Shown: one piece after another, positions 21,920 to 33,283 of the stretch
How the letters are laid out: each line of letters opens with the position of its first letter
Numbering within the stretch: position 1 is the stretch's first letter
NCBI GenBank assembly: GCA_964019695.1
Contig: OZ026524.1
Coordinates: forward strand, 22,093,656-22,157,655
DNA from: Loripinus fragilis
Taxonomy: Eukaryota; Mollusca; Bivalvia; Lucinida; Lucinidae
Reading direction: 5' to 3'
Length of the DNA: 64,000 nt
Translations under genes and position numbers: made by a program
Notes under the pieces: model-generated
What the model was told of the DNA's origin: nothing
What the model saw: only the letters and a program-made list of their open reading frames with translations
The model's database searches: none

Positions 21920-21975
<56 letters not shown>
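21918..21975 (+). repeat. (CT)n microsatellite
   Basis: About 58 bases of nearly pure CT dinucleotide, with one G interruption near the left end. The surrounding sequence (21473-22307) shows no gene. Confidence 0.95.
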
Positions 21976-21978
<3 letters not shown>

Positions 21979-22307
21979 CTTTTGTACTATAACTTTATTT
22001 TGTTCACTTCTCATTCATTAAGCAACGATGTAAATCTAAATATCTAAAGGGAGATGACAACATATAAGCTCAAAGCTTACCGTCAAATCCTAGAAATATT
22101 GTATGTATGTTTATATCACAACATGTTCAAATTACTGTGAATAAAATATTGTTTAAACCAACGTAGTCGCTGTAATCAATAGCTGTTAAGCTATACATGT
22201 ATTTTGTTGGCTAACATAATGGTCAATATAACGAAATAAACTACTACATGCTAAATACCATGTTTCATCTAAATTGAGCTGTTGACAGTGAGGAAAAATG
22301 TCTTGCA

Positions 22308-22866
22308 TATATCATTTCATGTATAATAGAAAATAAACATATATAAGTGTAAGAGATATAAGTGATATTACTTAAGCATTTAAGAAACATAATTTGATCA
22401 TTGAAATCATCCTTAATTAAACTGGCATTTTATGTGCTTTGAGTTCAACTTTGTTTCTATTCATTACCCATGCTTTTGTCAGTGTTTAATCAAATTTATA
22501 TTTTAAGTTAAAAAGACAATACTTATTGTTTCTTTCATTTAAGTCAGCTCTCAAATGGCAATAATTTACATCCTCTGGCAGCTAAATCTTATATAATGCT
22601 AATATTGCACTAAAATAATGTATTTAAAGAAATGTAACGTATGTATCAGTCATAAAAGGTGCCTAAATGTGTTAAACTTATGCTGCTAGCCATTTAATAT
22701 CAATTTCAAGATAATATTGATATGTAAGAAAAACAAACAATTTGATATATATACTATAGGATTTCCTATTATTTTAGGGTAACGTATTAAACTCAGCTTT
22801 TGCAGGATAACCCCAAACTCAAAAAGAGGTAACATGCATTTTTGTGGTTTTCTTATATTGCTCAGG
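22308..22866 (+). repeat. 550-bp direct duplication, copy 1
   Basis: Nearly identical to 23552-24087, apart from a ~25-base deletion in the second copy near the GCTGCTAGCCATTTAATATC segment and scattered substitutions. It is followed immediately by a partial family-D MITE. No coding function visible. Confidence 0.85.
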
Positions 22867-22874
22867 TCTAATTA

Positions 22875-23549
22875 TACTGAACAAAAGTGAAAACGCTACA
22901 CCTGAATTGGCTGTCATCTATTATACACAATTATGCAAACCAAGAATGCAAATGAAAGTGTATCTTAATGTTCAAATACCGGGAAATGCAAAACAGTAAA
23001 GTTATACGGATGTTGTCACTAGGAAACACATTAAAAAACGTTTAAATGTGACAGGGGTCTAATTTTTCAGGTTGCAAATTTGAACAGAAATCTCACACAA
23101 TTTAGGCCTTTAGCAATCCACCACCTACGAGATCCGACTGCACGAAATGGAAGTCTAGACATGTGACAACTAGAAATGTGAAGTATTTATCTCCAGTGTG
23201 TTTTGGCCGTTTAGAAAAGCAACCTTAAAAAGCGGGTTTTCCATCAAATTGCCAAGTTTGACATTTTAACACTGAAATCTTCATAGGAATATCAATGTGT
23301 TGTTGCATCTTAGTATGAGGGTATTAATAGTCGAGAAATGGTAGAAACAATGTGCTGAGAGGTCTACCTGATTTAGTATTTTTTTTAATTTAAAATCATG
23401 ATAAATCGAAAATGACCAAACATTTATTATTCCCGATTTGATTTTGTCAAAGGGAGACAATTTTCATTTTTTTACAAATTTGATTAATCTGAAATTGATT
23501 TTGAGCTTGTTTCAAGTAATCATTCAGTTTTCTTGTGTTTTTATGCAAC
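22875..23549 (+). mobile_element. Family D MITE, partial (one TIR)
   Basis: Begins with the D terminal sequence TACTGAACAAAAGTGAAAAC and continues like 27138-27647 through TTTTGGCCGTTTAGAAAAGC. It stops inside the element at TTTTTATGCAAC, where the second 550-bp copy begins. The distal TIR is missing. Confidence 0.8.
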
Positions 23550-23551
23550 AT

Positions 23552-24087
23552 ATCATTTCATGTATAATAGAAAATAAACATATATAAGTGTAAAAGATAT
23601 AAGTGATATTACTAAAGCATTTAAAAAACATAATTTGATCATTGAAATCATCCTTAATTGAACTGGCATTTTATGTGCTTTGAGTTCAACTTTGTTTCTT
23701 TTCATTACCCATGCTTTTGTCAGAGTTTAATCAAATTTATATTTTAAGTTAAAAAGACAATACTTATTGTTTCTTTCATTTAAGTCAGCTCTCAAATGGC
23801 AATAATTTACATCCTCTAGCAGCTAAATCTTATATAATGCTAATATTGCACTAAAATAATGTATTTAAAGAAATGTAATGTATGTATCAGTCATAAAAGG
23901 TGCCTAAATGTGTTAAACTTATGCTGCAAGATAATATTGATATGTAAGAATAACAAACAATTTGATATATATACTATAGGATTTCCTATTATTTTAGGGT
24001 AACGTATTAAACTCAGCTTTTGCAGGATAACCCCAAACTCAAAAAGAGGTAACATGCATTTTTGTGGTTTTCTCATATTGCTCAGGT
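23552..24087 (+). repeat. 550-bp direct duplication, copy 2
   Basis: Copy of 22308-22866. Its right end joins a 50-bp fragment of family A (24086-24138), whereas copy 1 joins family D. The same breakpoint therefore leads into two different elements. Confidence 0.85.
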
Positions 24088-24138
24088 GTGGTACTTGATA
24101 GTATCAATTCCTGATCTTTGCACCCTTACTTACTTATA
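24086..24138 (+). repeat. Family A 3' end fragment
   Basis: GTGTGGTACTTGATAGTATC then ATTCCTGATCTTTGCACCCT and TACTTACTT match the 3' end of family A copies at 33106, 45949 and 55528. Only the last ~50 bases are present, as in a heavily 5'-truncated retro-insertion. Confidence 0.7.
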
Positions 24139-24538
24139 TAATGTGATTTTAGAAAATTATAGTGCATAAAACTCCCCCTCAGATATATTTTGGCAGCCCA
24201 TGGTCTAGCGATAACACAACAATAAATAGTAGCATATTTGAAAGTGAGTAACGTATATAACTGCAATATAATGAGCTGAGGATGTTTTCACGCAAATTAT
24301 CTGTTTGCAACGGATAATTAGGTGATTTTAAGGCAATCAGCATGTCGATAAATAAGATTTAGGTATAGGTTTATATCTGTACAATAGGATTGGAAGCTGT
24401 TATAGGGTAACTTAGTTAACATGGATGTTACATGGTAACGCCCCAATTGCCAGAGGGCTTACGTGTGTCTTTTTGCGTCGTATATATGTAGTTTTAGAAA
24501 ATCATAGTGTACAAAATTCCCCCTGGGGGGGGGGGAGT

Positions 24539-24540
24539 TT

Positions 24541-24572
<32 letters not shown>

Positions 24573-24600
24573 GGTAAGTAAGTAAGTAAGTAAGTAAGTA
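24539..24600 (-). repeat. (AAGT)n microsatellite, probable LINE tail
   Basis: About 15 AAGT units on the plus strand, i.e. (ACTT)n on the minus strand, lying directly after the minus-strand LINE 3' UTR. It is therefore best read as the element's 3' tail. A G-run (24526-24535) lies on the far side. The 24139-24538 stretch has no gene; part of it (about 24160-24280) resembles 35,145-35,250. Confidence 0.85.
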
Positions 24601-25440
24601 ATTTCTTTATTTAACGAGTGTAGCTCGGTTGGCTAGGCGAATCTTTCCCGAGGCCCTCAAAATTTGCATATATACAATTCATTATACAACAATAAAAAGG
24701 ACACAGAAACAAATAAAATAGGTATGTCACAGCTTGAGAGAACCAGTGTTTAAGTTTTCTGACCAGGCAGACTCAGGCTTGTCTACTCAGCCACGTTAGT
24801 CAGGCGGACACATAAGCATTTCGAAAATAGAGAAAGAAGTTATACTAGCTAGGCAGTGAAAATAATATACGCCGATCATCCTGCGCGACAGCACAGCCCA
24901 TCTGCGCAGTTGATTTTCACTTAAGAAAAATCTGTTTTTCTCATATTGTGACTAGTTTAAGATACACAGTCACATTTCGTCCATTGCAAGCAGTTAATTG
25001 TAAATGACTCAATTGTACTAGAATTTTTTATCCATAAGGGAATGCTACTCCACACTAATGCACCAGAATAAGACAAACTGTTTTTGAATGAACTTATTTT
25101 AGGCTTTGGTATAAGAAAATTCTTATTTGACGTCGACCGTAAATTTAAGTGTGAATTATTCAAATAATTGTCATTACCTCTCATTTGGAATAAATCTGTT
25201 AAGTAAATTGGTGCACTATTATAAATATTCTATACATAACTTTTGCTTTGTGTATAAAAACAGCTTCTTCAAATGATAAAATACGTAATTGTTTGCGCGC
25301 AGCGTCTAGTGTTGTATAATCATTCCCTAGAATAAGCTTGCAAGCCCTTCTTTGCAATTTTTCAATTTTAAATGCATTGAAATTGCACGAATTTCCTTAT
25401 ACTAAACAACAGTATTCAATATGTTATTTAATATATTCAT
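24601..25440 (-). pseudogene. LINE 3' end: post-RT domain plus 3' UTR
   Basis: Minus-strand frames give NAFKIEKLQRRACKLILGND, then LRILSFEEAVFIHKAKVMYR, then (after a frame change) YLTDLFQMRGNDNYLNNSHL, NLRSTSNKNFLIPKP and SLSYSGALVWSSIPLWIKNS. It stops at 24957. This is the C-terminal region typical of molluscan Pol-like LINEs. About 355 bases of 3' UTR follow, then an (ACTT)n tail. The RT and endonuclease are missing, so it is a 5'-truncated dead copy, distinct in sequence from the LINEs at 1-1440 and 38077. Confidence 0.75.
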
Positions 25441-27137
25441 TATAGTCCAAAAGTCTATGTTGAACATTAAGATATGTTCGAATCTGCGATAATAACCAAA
25501 GGTGCGATGATATCTTTTTAGATATGTGCCGAAAATGATCTAAGACTTGCTTGAGTCTCACGTTGTGTCAACTCTTAAGACAGGTTTTGTTGAGTCGAGG
25601 CCAATATGTAGAGCTAACTTGGCCATAAGCAATGTCAAGAGAAAATTTGTTTACGGGACTTCAGGTATTACTTAGCAGAGGACCTAGGGTTCAAAAATGT
25701 CAAAAATAAGCATTTAGGTATGCACCCATTATAGCAGAATTTTCACTTGTTTTATTCTTTAGTACATAGTATAAGTAGTATGAAACCAGATATTACACTC
25801 AATTTCAGTCTTGCAAACATACTGTAACAGTGTGCCTAATTCGTTACCCCTTATTTTCTTAAAACAAACATATGTAATTAAGTTTATTTAGGTAGAAGTT
25901 GAAATGTTTAAACTAACAAAACATTTATGCAATCTGTAAGAACATGCTATTCTCTATACATATTGATATTTTCAAAAGTTGTTTGGGTCCATTATAATGT
26001 CAATTACGTTAAATTCATAAATATAACCTTAAAATTATTGATATTTTGTTAAAAGGTTTCACTTGACAAAATTTTCAATATGTGTTTAAAATCATGATAA
26101 CATGTATTTAAAATACCATCTACTGACCTTTTTAAAACTGCAAACAGATATGTTCTAACATAAATACTATGTCAGTTATAAGCTGTTTAATTAGTTGACC
26201 ATAGATACAACTTTATGTAAAATAGTAAGTGAGTGCGATCAGGAAATATCACAATCACAAACCGCAGACAACCCCATGTAAGTTTAGAACCTCTTAAGTT
26301 TGAAAATAAGCATGCACTTTTTTCTGTTAGTTTTTAAACACCTTATGATTATTGTTTTGATATCACCGCCTTAAGAGTAGTACTTAACAAAATTTTTTGT
26401 GTAAATATCATTTTGTTCGATTTTCAATATGTAACGTATATAACAAAGTTGAAGACAAACAGATATTGCTCAATATCTCAATTATACATCATTGAAAGTT
26501 TATTTCATTTAAAAAAGGGGCTATAGTTGGTAGGCAGAAAGGAGCATTTTCCAAAAGAGAAAGGTATCAGTACTTATTAAGAGACTATGTGTATTCCTGT
26601 GTAAATTTTTCTTTTAAGACATGGTATACTTCCTGACTAAAAAAACAAAAACACATTGTTTGCTGATTTGTCTCAGTTATCTTATACAATTTATAAACTT
26701 ATGAAATGATAAGCCTGATGTAGCATCTCAATTGCACTATATATAAGTATGATACAGCATAGCATTTATTGAGTATACTATCTGAAAGTATTCTTTGACA
26801 GTAGCATAAGTATTGATTTTGTTTCTGTTACATGCACTATCAATATACCATAATATAGCATTATTTAACAAGTTGGTACATGTTTTATGGGTATTAGTTA
26901 GTTGGTTTTAAGAACTTAATGACAGGTGCAATGGTTACTTTATGTGAGTGTAAAAAATTATAAGTATCCTGCAGACCCTGCTGAATAAATCAAACATTAA
27001 ATAAGATTCTATCATGTATATTGATAAACTCTATAGCTAAAAAGTAAATGTCTGCAAATACTCTTAGGCCATTCTAGCTTATATGATCAATCAAGTCCTA
27101 TTGTTTGCTCAATGTCCTGATTATCGAAGTCTAATTG
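25441..27137. other. No gene seen; one Family B 3' end
   Basis: AT-rich intergenic-type DNA. The only recognisable piece is 26219-26278, the last ~57 bases of the Penelope-like 3' UTR (family B) on the minus strand. About 26,800-26,840 shares CTTTGACAGTAGCATAAGT with 62,890-62,908. Confidence 0.45.
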
Positions 27138-27647
27138 TATTGAACAAAAGTGAAAACGCTACACCTGAATTGGCTGTCATCTATTATACACAATTATGCA
27201 AACATTAAAAAACGTTTAAATGTGACAGGGGTCCAATTTTTCAGGTTGCAAATTTGAACAGAAATCTCACACAATTTAGACCTTTAGCAATCCACCACCT
27301 ACGAGATCCGACTGCACAAAATGGAAGTCTAGACATGTGACAACTAGAATTGTGAAGTATTTATCTCCAGTGTGTTTTGGCCGTTTAGAAAAGCAACCTT
27401 AAAAAGCGGGTTTTCCATCAAATTGCCAAGTTTGACATTTTAACACTGAAATCTTCATAGGAATATCAATGTGTTGTTGCATCTTAGTATGAGGGTATTC
27501 ATAGTCGAGAAATGGTAGAAACAATGTGCTGAGAGGTCTACCTGATTTGGTATTTTTTTTTATCTAAAATCATGATAAATCAAAGATGACCAAACATTTA
27601 TTATTCCCGATTTGTCGAAGGGAGACAATTTTCATTTTTTTTACAAA
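27138..27647 (+). mobile_element. Family D MITE, left half of split copy
   Basis: Starts with the D TIR (TATTGAACAAAAGTGAAAAC) and follows 22875 onward, lacking ~80 bases after TTATGCAAAC. It stops at TTTTTTTTACAAA, where element E begins. The missing right half is at 32238-32570 and ends in the second TIR, so one D element was split by 4.6 kb of inserted DNA. Confidence 0.8.
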
Positions 27648-27738
27648 GGGGGAGTTCCAAATCTGCCCACGCATGGATTTTCATAATATTTTGTATGTTG
27701 AATACCTATGTTATAACAACTACAAAAATGAAATTACT

Positions 27739-28020
27739 TTATTCCTCGAAGGCTGTTAGGCCACAGGGGGGCACCTTGATGTACACCCTATTTGTACTAA
27801 TATATGACCTTTTAAATATCAGTCTCAAATCATTAACGTTATTGACTGCTACATTCTTTGAATGGAATATGAAAGAAGACTTCCCAGGGTATACCTTACT
27901 ACCATTAATGTATATGAGTACACCTAAATAGATTTTTTCTGACCCATCAAAATTTGATTTATCCCCATATTGAGCACTAAAGTTAGTGTCTATAGGGGAT
28001 TCTGTCCTAATATTTACCAT
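27739..28020 (-). CDS. Possible terminal ORF of element E, unknown protein
   Basis: Minus strand, 93 codons from an ATG; the frame is open some 12 codons further upstream (LKIFWADKNWN). It reads NIRTESPIDTNFSAQYGDKS, then IYLGVLIYINGSKVYPGKSS, and ends GLTAFEE. The stop codon overlaps an AATAAA polyadenylation signal (GAATAAAGT), and the element's left TIR lies ~70 bases further on. Balanced composition and this ending suggest true coding sequence, probably the last exon or end of a transposon protein. I recognise no domain. It might equally be a decayed gene fragment. Confidence 0.35.
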   Translation of the reverse strand: MVNIRTESPIDTNFSAQYGDKSNFDGSEKIYLGVLIYINGSKVYPGKSSFIFHSKNVAVNNVNDLRLIFKRSYISTNRVYIKVPPCGLTAFEE

Positions 28021-29103
28021 GTTCCAGTTTTTGTCAGCCCAAAATATTTTCAGAAAAGTAGGTCAAATACATCCTCTTTATGCATGTAAATTTTCATAAA
28101 ATTTGGACACCATTAAAAGTGTTATAATTTGCATGAAATGAGTTAAGTCAGTTTTGATTCTTAAGTGATTTCAAATAAAATATTCTAGTTAGCCCTTACA
28201 AACCGCAGTTTTTCCACCAGTATTATCCTAAAAACGCATTGACTATCACTATTTAGTGTCTTCATCCAAATTAGGTCCAAAATATTTTTGGTGTCAGATT
28301 CAATAGCATAAAACTGGCATTTTTGTAAGCAGCACTTGATAAGTAGCACTTGGTCTAGAGCTTAGTTGTACGGGTGGATGTTCAGCAGGTATCATTTGTA
28401 AATGGATCTTCCACTGGTTTCCAAATTATTTTTTTGCCTGAAGCCAACAGGTGGTTATGCTCTTAATGTCTTTCAGCCATTGAAAGAATTCAAACAGATT
28501 AGGATTTATGCTTGGTAATTTATCGTCTCCATCTACATTCTATGTTCCTGTTGCACCTAGAATTTCCTCTATCTTATTTCTCTCCGAATCAAATAGTGAG
28601 GGTTAATTGGTTCAGGACTATGTGCATACTTCTCATTATCTCTCATAAACTAAGTGAAACCAGGTCAAGTGTTTAAGAAATTGTGTATGTTCCAACTATT
28701 TTGGTAGGTTCTTTTTTCAGAGAACTTGGATTTTACACCAGCTGTCTTTGTATTGGGTTAAACTTTCCCCTGTACATTGATAAAGTGTTGTATTTTCATA
28801 TTCTGTTCCTTCTGGAATATTTAGTTTCAGCAGAAAGTAGAAGACAATTTAAGCCAGTGCTAGGAGGCATAAGAGCTGCAGCACTTTCCATTTAGTGTCA
28901 TGCAGAAACTGAGTGAAACTGAGTCTTAAGTTTTAAAACTTTATAGTTTGTTTCTATTATGGAATGATCCGTTTTCCCACATTATTTAAATAGTATCTTT
29001 ATTTTGCAGTCCCTTAGTCACTCAATATGTACATTTTAATGAATGGTTTACAGAATCTTATTTGAATTGCATTGTATCTTAATTTGCATTGATTGTGGTT
29101 ATT

Positions 29104-30352
29104 TATACCCCCCGCAAACTTTGTTTGTAGGGGGTATACTGTTTTCACGTTGTCCGTCCGTCCGTCCGTGCGTCCGTCCGTCCGTCCGTAACGCTTTATT
29201 TCCTTAACAACTTGAAGAGTCATTGCTGGATTTTCATCAAACCTTGCAAACATGTTCATATATGCAAGACAAATACTTTAGACAAAAAAGTAAGGGCTAG
29301 GGGCCAATTCTATCAGAGTTATTTCCCTTTGTAGTTCTAAATGCCTTTTAATATAGTGCTTTATGCTTATGCTATTATAGGCCATACACGGGCCGATCAA
29401 CTCCTACCACAGCTTTTGATGGAACAATTTAATACTTTTCTTATACAATGTAGACATATTGAACATATGCATGAAGGAGTTTGGTTCAGAAAAAAATAAT
29501 TTTTGACAAAATGACAGCTGTGAGAACTTAGACAATTTTTGCCCTAATAAGGTGTTTGTATATGCATAGACGGTGCCTTTATGGGCCGATCAACTCCTAC
29601 CACAGCTTTTTATGGAGCAATTTGATACTTTGCCTATACAATGTAGACACATTTAACATATGCATGAAGGAGTTTGGTTTAGAAAAAATATTTTTTGACA
29701 AAATGACAGCTGTGAGAACTTAGACAATTTTTCCCTAATATGACTTTTGTATATGCATAGATGGTGCCTTCATGGGCCGATCAACTCCTACCAAAGCTTT
29801 TGATGGAACAATTTGATACTTTGCCTATACAATGTAGACACATTGAACATATGCATGAAGGAGTTTGGTTCACAAAAAATAATTTTGACAAATTGACAGC
29901 TGTGAGAACTTAGACAATTATTCCCTTATATGGCTTTTGTATATGCATTGATAGCGCCTTTATGGGCTGATCAACTCCTACCACAGCTTTTGATGAAGCA
30001 ATTTGATACTTTGTCAATAAAATGTAGACACAATGAACATATGCATGAAGGAGTTTATAAGTTTTGTTGAACTTAGACAATTATTCCCTTATATGGCTTT
30101 TGTATATGCATGGATAGTGCCTTTATGGGCCGATCAACTCCTACTACAGCTTTTGATGAAGCAATTTGATACTTTGCCAATACAATGTAGACACATTGAA
30201 CATATGCATGAAGGAGTTAATAATTTTTGTTTGCACAGATTCTACTGAAATCTTCTTATCAAAACTAAGGTCTTCTTGTTCGAACTATAACTTGCCAAGT
30301 TTTTTCACTGACTCTTCCTGTGCGGGGGTATCTAATAAGCATTGCTTATTGA
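29104..30352 (+). mobile_element. Helentron-like element with 190-bp tandem units, copy 1
   Basis: The left end is a palindrome (TATACCCCCCGCAAAC / GTTTGTAGGGGGTATA), followed by a CCGT-rich tract (29154-29190), a TTATTTCC..TTTTCATCAAACCTTGC spacer, five tandem units (starting near 29391, 29584, 29775, 29965, 30128), then GCACAGATTCTACTGAAATC and, at the right, GCGGGGGTATCTAATAAGC. That last segment ends in a perfect 7-bp stem, 3-base-loop hairpin (30334-30350). It encodes no protein. Tandem core, terminal palindromes and 3' hairpin resemble non-autonomous Helitron/Helentron ('pearl') elements known from bivalves; the clade is inferred. Confidence 0.6.
29391..30230 (+). repeat. Tandem array, ~190-bp unit x5
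   Basis: Units contain GGCCGATCAACTCCTACCAC, GAGCAATTTGATACTTTGCC, ATGTAGACACATTGAACATA, GCATGAAGGAGTTTGG and ATGACAGCTGTGAGAAC. Spacings between unit starts are 193, 191, 190 and 163 bases; the last full unit has lost ~27 bases. The same unit in reverse forms the array at 33400-34680. Confidence 0.9.
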
Positions 30353-31826
30353 CTTTTTTCATTTCTCCTGCATAAAGTTCTATCCGCCAAAACATTTCAA
30401 AAGTGTATTCAAAAATACTTATCATAAACCCTATTTAAAATCATTAATATTCCAACAAAAGCTTTAAAACTGCTCCAATAAATAGAAATGGAGTTGATGA
30501 AAATAAAAATGATACTTTTTAAAATTATAAATGGATTTTCAAATATTAAGAAACACTTAGCGATTTTTGAATGTATACATACTGAACATCTGGCATTAGA
30601 CGAGGTGAAACAGTCTTTGTGCTGTTATTTCCATCGTGGTTATAGAATTATGAATTTGATTCTCAAATGAACTCATAATCATAATGCTGACATACTAAAC
30701 AATTCTGTAAAACTGGGCATAATTATTTATGATGAATTCAATAATATTTATTCATTTAACAAAAGTCTGACTCTGACACCATTCAAACAAAATATATTTC
30801 CGGGCTTCAAATCTTGTGAATAGTATCCTTATACATATAGTCAAATTATATATAGATGGGAAAGGTTGACAAGAACTGTAACACACCATAATTAAAACCC
30901 AAACATTGTTGATATAATTTGTACAGCTGAATTAGAGTAAATATTCTAAAAGAAACATTATTTTAAACAATTTATGTAATAGATATGGTAATGTGTGCAC
31001 CACACACATAAGCTAGGACTCACAGATAATTCTAATAATTATCATTTATAGGCATTCTGATTTCGGATAGATGCAAACTGGGCTGATTTGGAGGGTACCC
31101 CTATAATCACATACTACACAATACCGAATATTGTAACCAACCAATGAAAAGCGATTGAAAACAAAATACTTATAAGCCAAACAGTCAATTTGCATAATAT
31201 CATCAAGATCTATGCCTGTGCATAGCAGAACTCTATGTAAATTGAGCATACTGCCGGAAGTTTACATAAAATCTTGATTTTTACATTCTGGAAAATTTTG
31301 ACCATTAAGATTGAAATTCAGAAAACTCCACTTTACCGGTTTTATTTTTTCTTTAGATTTTATGATTATAAAAAACACATGTGTGGACATATTTGATATA
31401 AATTTCATAGGTTGACAAGAACAGCAACTTGGCAAAATTGACAATTTAAATTGTTAAAAATATTTTCAAAATGCTAAATTTAGGGGTACCTTCAAACAAA
31501 ACTCGATGTGGACTTGTTTATTTCATACATTGAAATACATGTATGGTACATACTTAATTACAAATCATTAGGCATCATGTTGAGAATAAATTTGGTTAAA
31601 AAATCAAAAATCTTGTTGCCTAGGGCCACTTTTAATTAAGATGTCCATTTTTTTAAATTCAAGATTTAAAATTATTTAAATTTAACAACTGAAATAGATG
31701 AATGGGTAAATTTCTCAAAAATAGAACACTCATGTAATAGACAATCTTTCTACTAAATTTTATAAAATTCTGTGCGTGGGCAGAACCCTATGTAAATTCC
31801 ATATAGGGTGGAACTCCCCCTTTGAT

Positions 31827-32237
31827 AAAAAATAGTAAATGAGTATGATCAGGAAATACCACAATCACAAACTGCAGACATCCCCGTGGCACCGTGAGGA
31901 AGAGCCGCTCAACCATCACGAGACACCAGGAAGACAAGTTAAGCAAAGCAATCAGCTCTCTCTCCCCCATCAAGATGATTGCAATACTAAAATGGACATA
32001 GAGTAACGTACAACAAAACATAGAACAATTACAGACTCCCACAATGGGAGTAACAATAAACAGAAAGTCAACAACAAATTGCCTTCATCAAAAGCTGTAG
32101 TAGGAGTTGATCGGCCCAGAACCACTGCCTTAGAACGGACAGCAGCCTAAACCACGGGGGGGCTTAAATGCATTTTACTGGTACCAAATCTTCGCCCTAG
32201 ATTCTGCTGTTGTTGAAGTACAAAAAATGTTCAGCTC
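31827..32237 (-). repeat. Family B 3' UTR copy containing a 190-bp-unit patch
   Basis: Matches 9684-10045 on the minus strand and is truncated at its 5' end (CAGCTCG). At 32077-32117 the expected sequence is replaced by ~40 bases of the 190-bp unit (CATCAAAAGCTGTAGTAGGA then GTTGATCGGCCCA), after which family B resumes. It lies between the right TIR of element E and the right half of split MITE D. Confidence 0.75.
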
Positions 32238-32570
32238 GAAATTGATTTCTGAGCTTGTTTCAAGTAATTATTCAGTTTTCTTGTGTTTTTATGCAACACA
32301 ATTATGATAAATTTTGATAAGCGTAACTATTTTAATTTGCGCATGCGCAATAGCAAAAATCAGTGAATAAAGCTTTCAACACTTAAAGGAGCATACCTCA
32401 GACATCAAGCGAGACACATTGGTGGATTTTCGATGAATCGTTTGCTGGATGTCTGGGAAGCATTATTAATGTCTAGGAAACATCCTTAAACTTTAGTAAA
32501 TACTTTTTGTCCAATACTTTCTCACAAAATATAGATAATTGTAGTGTAGCGTTTTCTTTTTTGTTCAGTA
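32238..32570 (+). mobile_element. Family D MITE, right half of split copy
   Basis: Resumes the D sequence with AAATTGATTTCTGAGCTTG and ends in the TIR GTGTAGCGTTTTCTTTTTTG then TTCAGTA. Thirteen bases of D were lost at the junction. The following stretch (32571-33105) shows no gene. Confidence 0.8.
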
Positions 32571-33105
32571 TAATTAGAAATGTCTGCAATACTAACAATG
32601 GCATGACTTATGATCAAGCTAGCTCTACATACTAACGGACATGTATCTGTTTCTAAAGTATTAAAATTGATTTAGAATAAATGCTACCCTGTTTCATTGC
32701 TTTACAAAATTGTAGAAACAGGCATCACAATGTTAAAAGTAATGGTATTTATATTTTTGTTAGATACGTTACCAACATAAATAATATTCTTTTTTAATCA
32801 AAGCTGACACGTTGTACATATTAAAATATCATAACCCCAGTGATAGCTACGGCTGGTGGTAAGTGATAGTTCAAACCAGAAGACCAGAGTTTCGAAAATA
32901 AAAGATTTATCAGAGTTGCTTTGTCTGTGCTGCGTGGCGGCCCTAAAAGGTCTCCTCGCACTTTCATCTAATGTTCTTATTATTCCAATCCTCAGGAGTG
33001 TGTGTACAATCTCCTTCCATTATTCCTGTCCCTGGATATCCTCTATGTCTTGTATCGCATTTAAGATCACTAGATGACCGATTTTCGTACCCCGTTGTAT
33101 AACTG

Positions 33106-33262
33106 TTTATATGTGCTTTGTGGTCACCTGCTGGGAAATGGCTTACCCCTTGGCTCTCGTTTGTGGTGTCTAACTGTGAGTGTCACTTTCCCATTGGTAT
33201 CCTGGGTCAGGTGTGGTACTTGATTGTATCGATTCCTCATCTTTGCACCCTTACTTACTTTA
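33106..33262 (+). repeat. Family A 3' end copy
   Basis: Starts near TATATGTGCTTTGTGGTCAC and runs through CCTGCTGGGAAATGGC to the CACCCTTACTTACTTT tail. It matches 46045-46200. It is read here as the 3' UTR of a Penelope-like element, 5'-truncated. Confidence 0.7.
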
Positions 33263-33283
33263 AGTAAGTAGAATCTATGAAAA

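Larger units (their letters stand above)
27648..31824. mobile_element. Element E: TIR-bounded insertion of unknown type
   Basis: The ends are inverted: AAAGGGGGAGTTCCA followed by CTGCCCACGCA on the left; TGCGTGGGCAG ... TGGAACTCCCCCTTTG on the right. The right end has ~25 extra bases between the two blocks. After removing the later insertion at 29104-30352, about 2.9 kb remain. Minus-strand frames at 27739-28020, 31046-31249 and 31262-31444 might be remains of its own proteins, but none is recognised. The interior (28021-29103 and 30353-31770) is otherwise featureless AT-rich DNA. Superfamily unknown. Confidence 0.55.
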
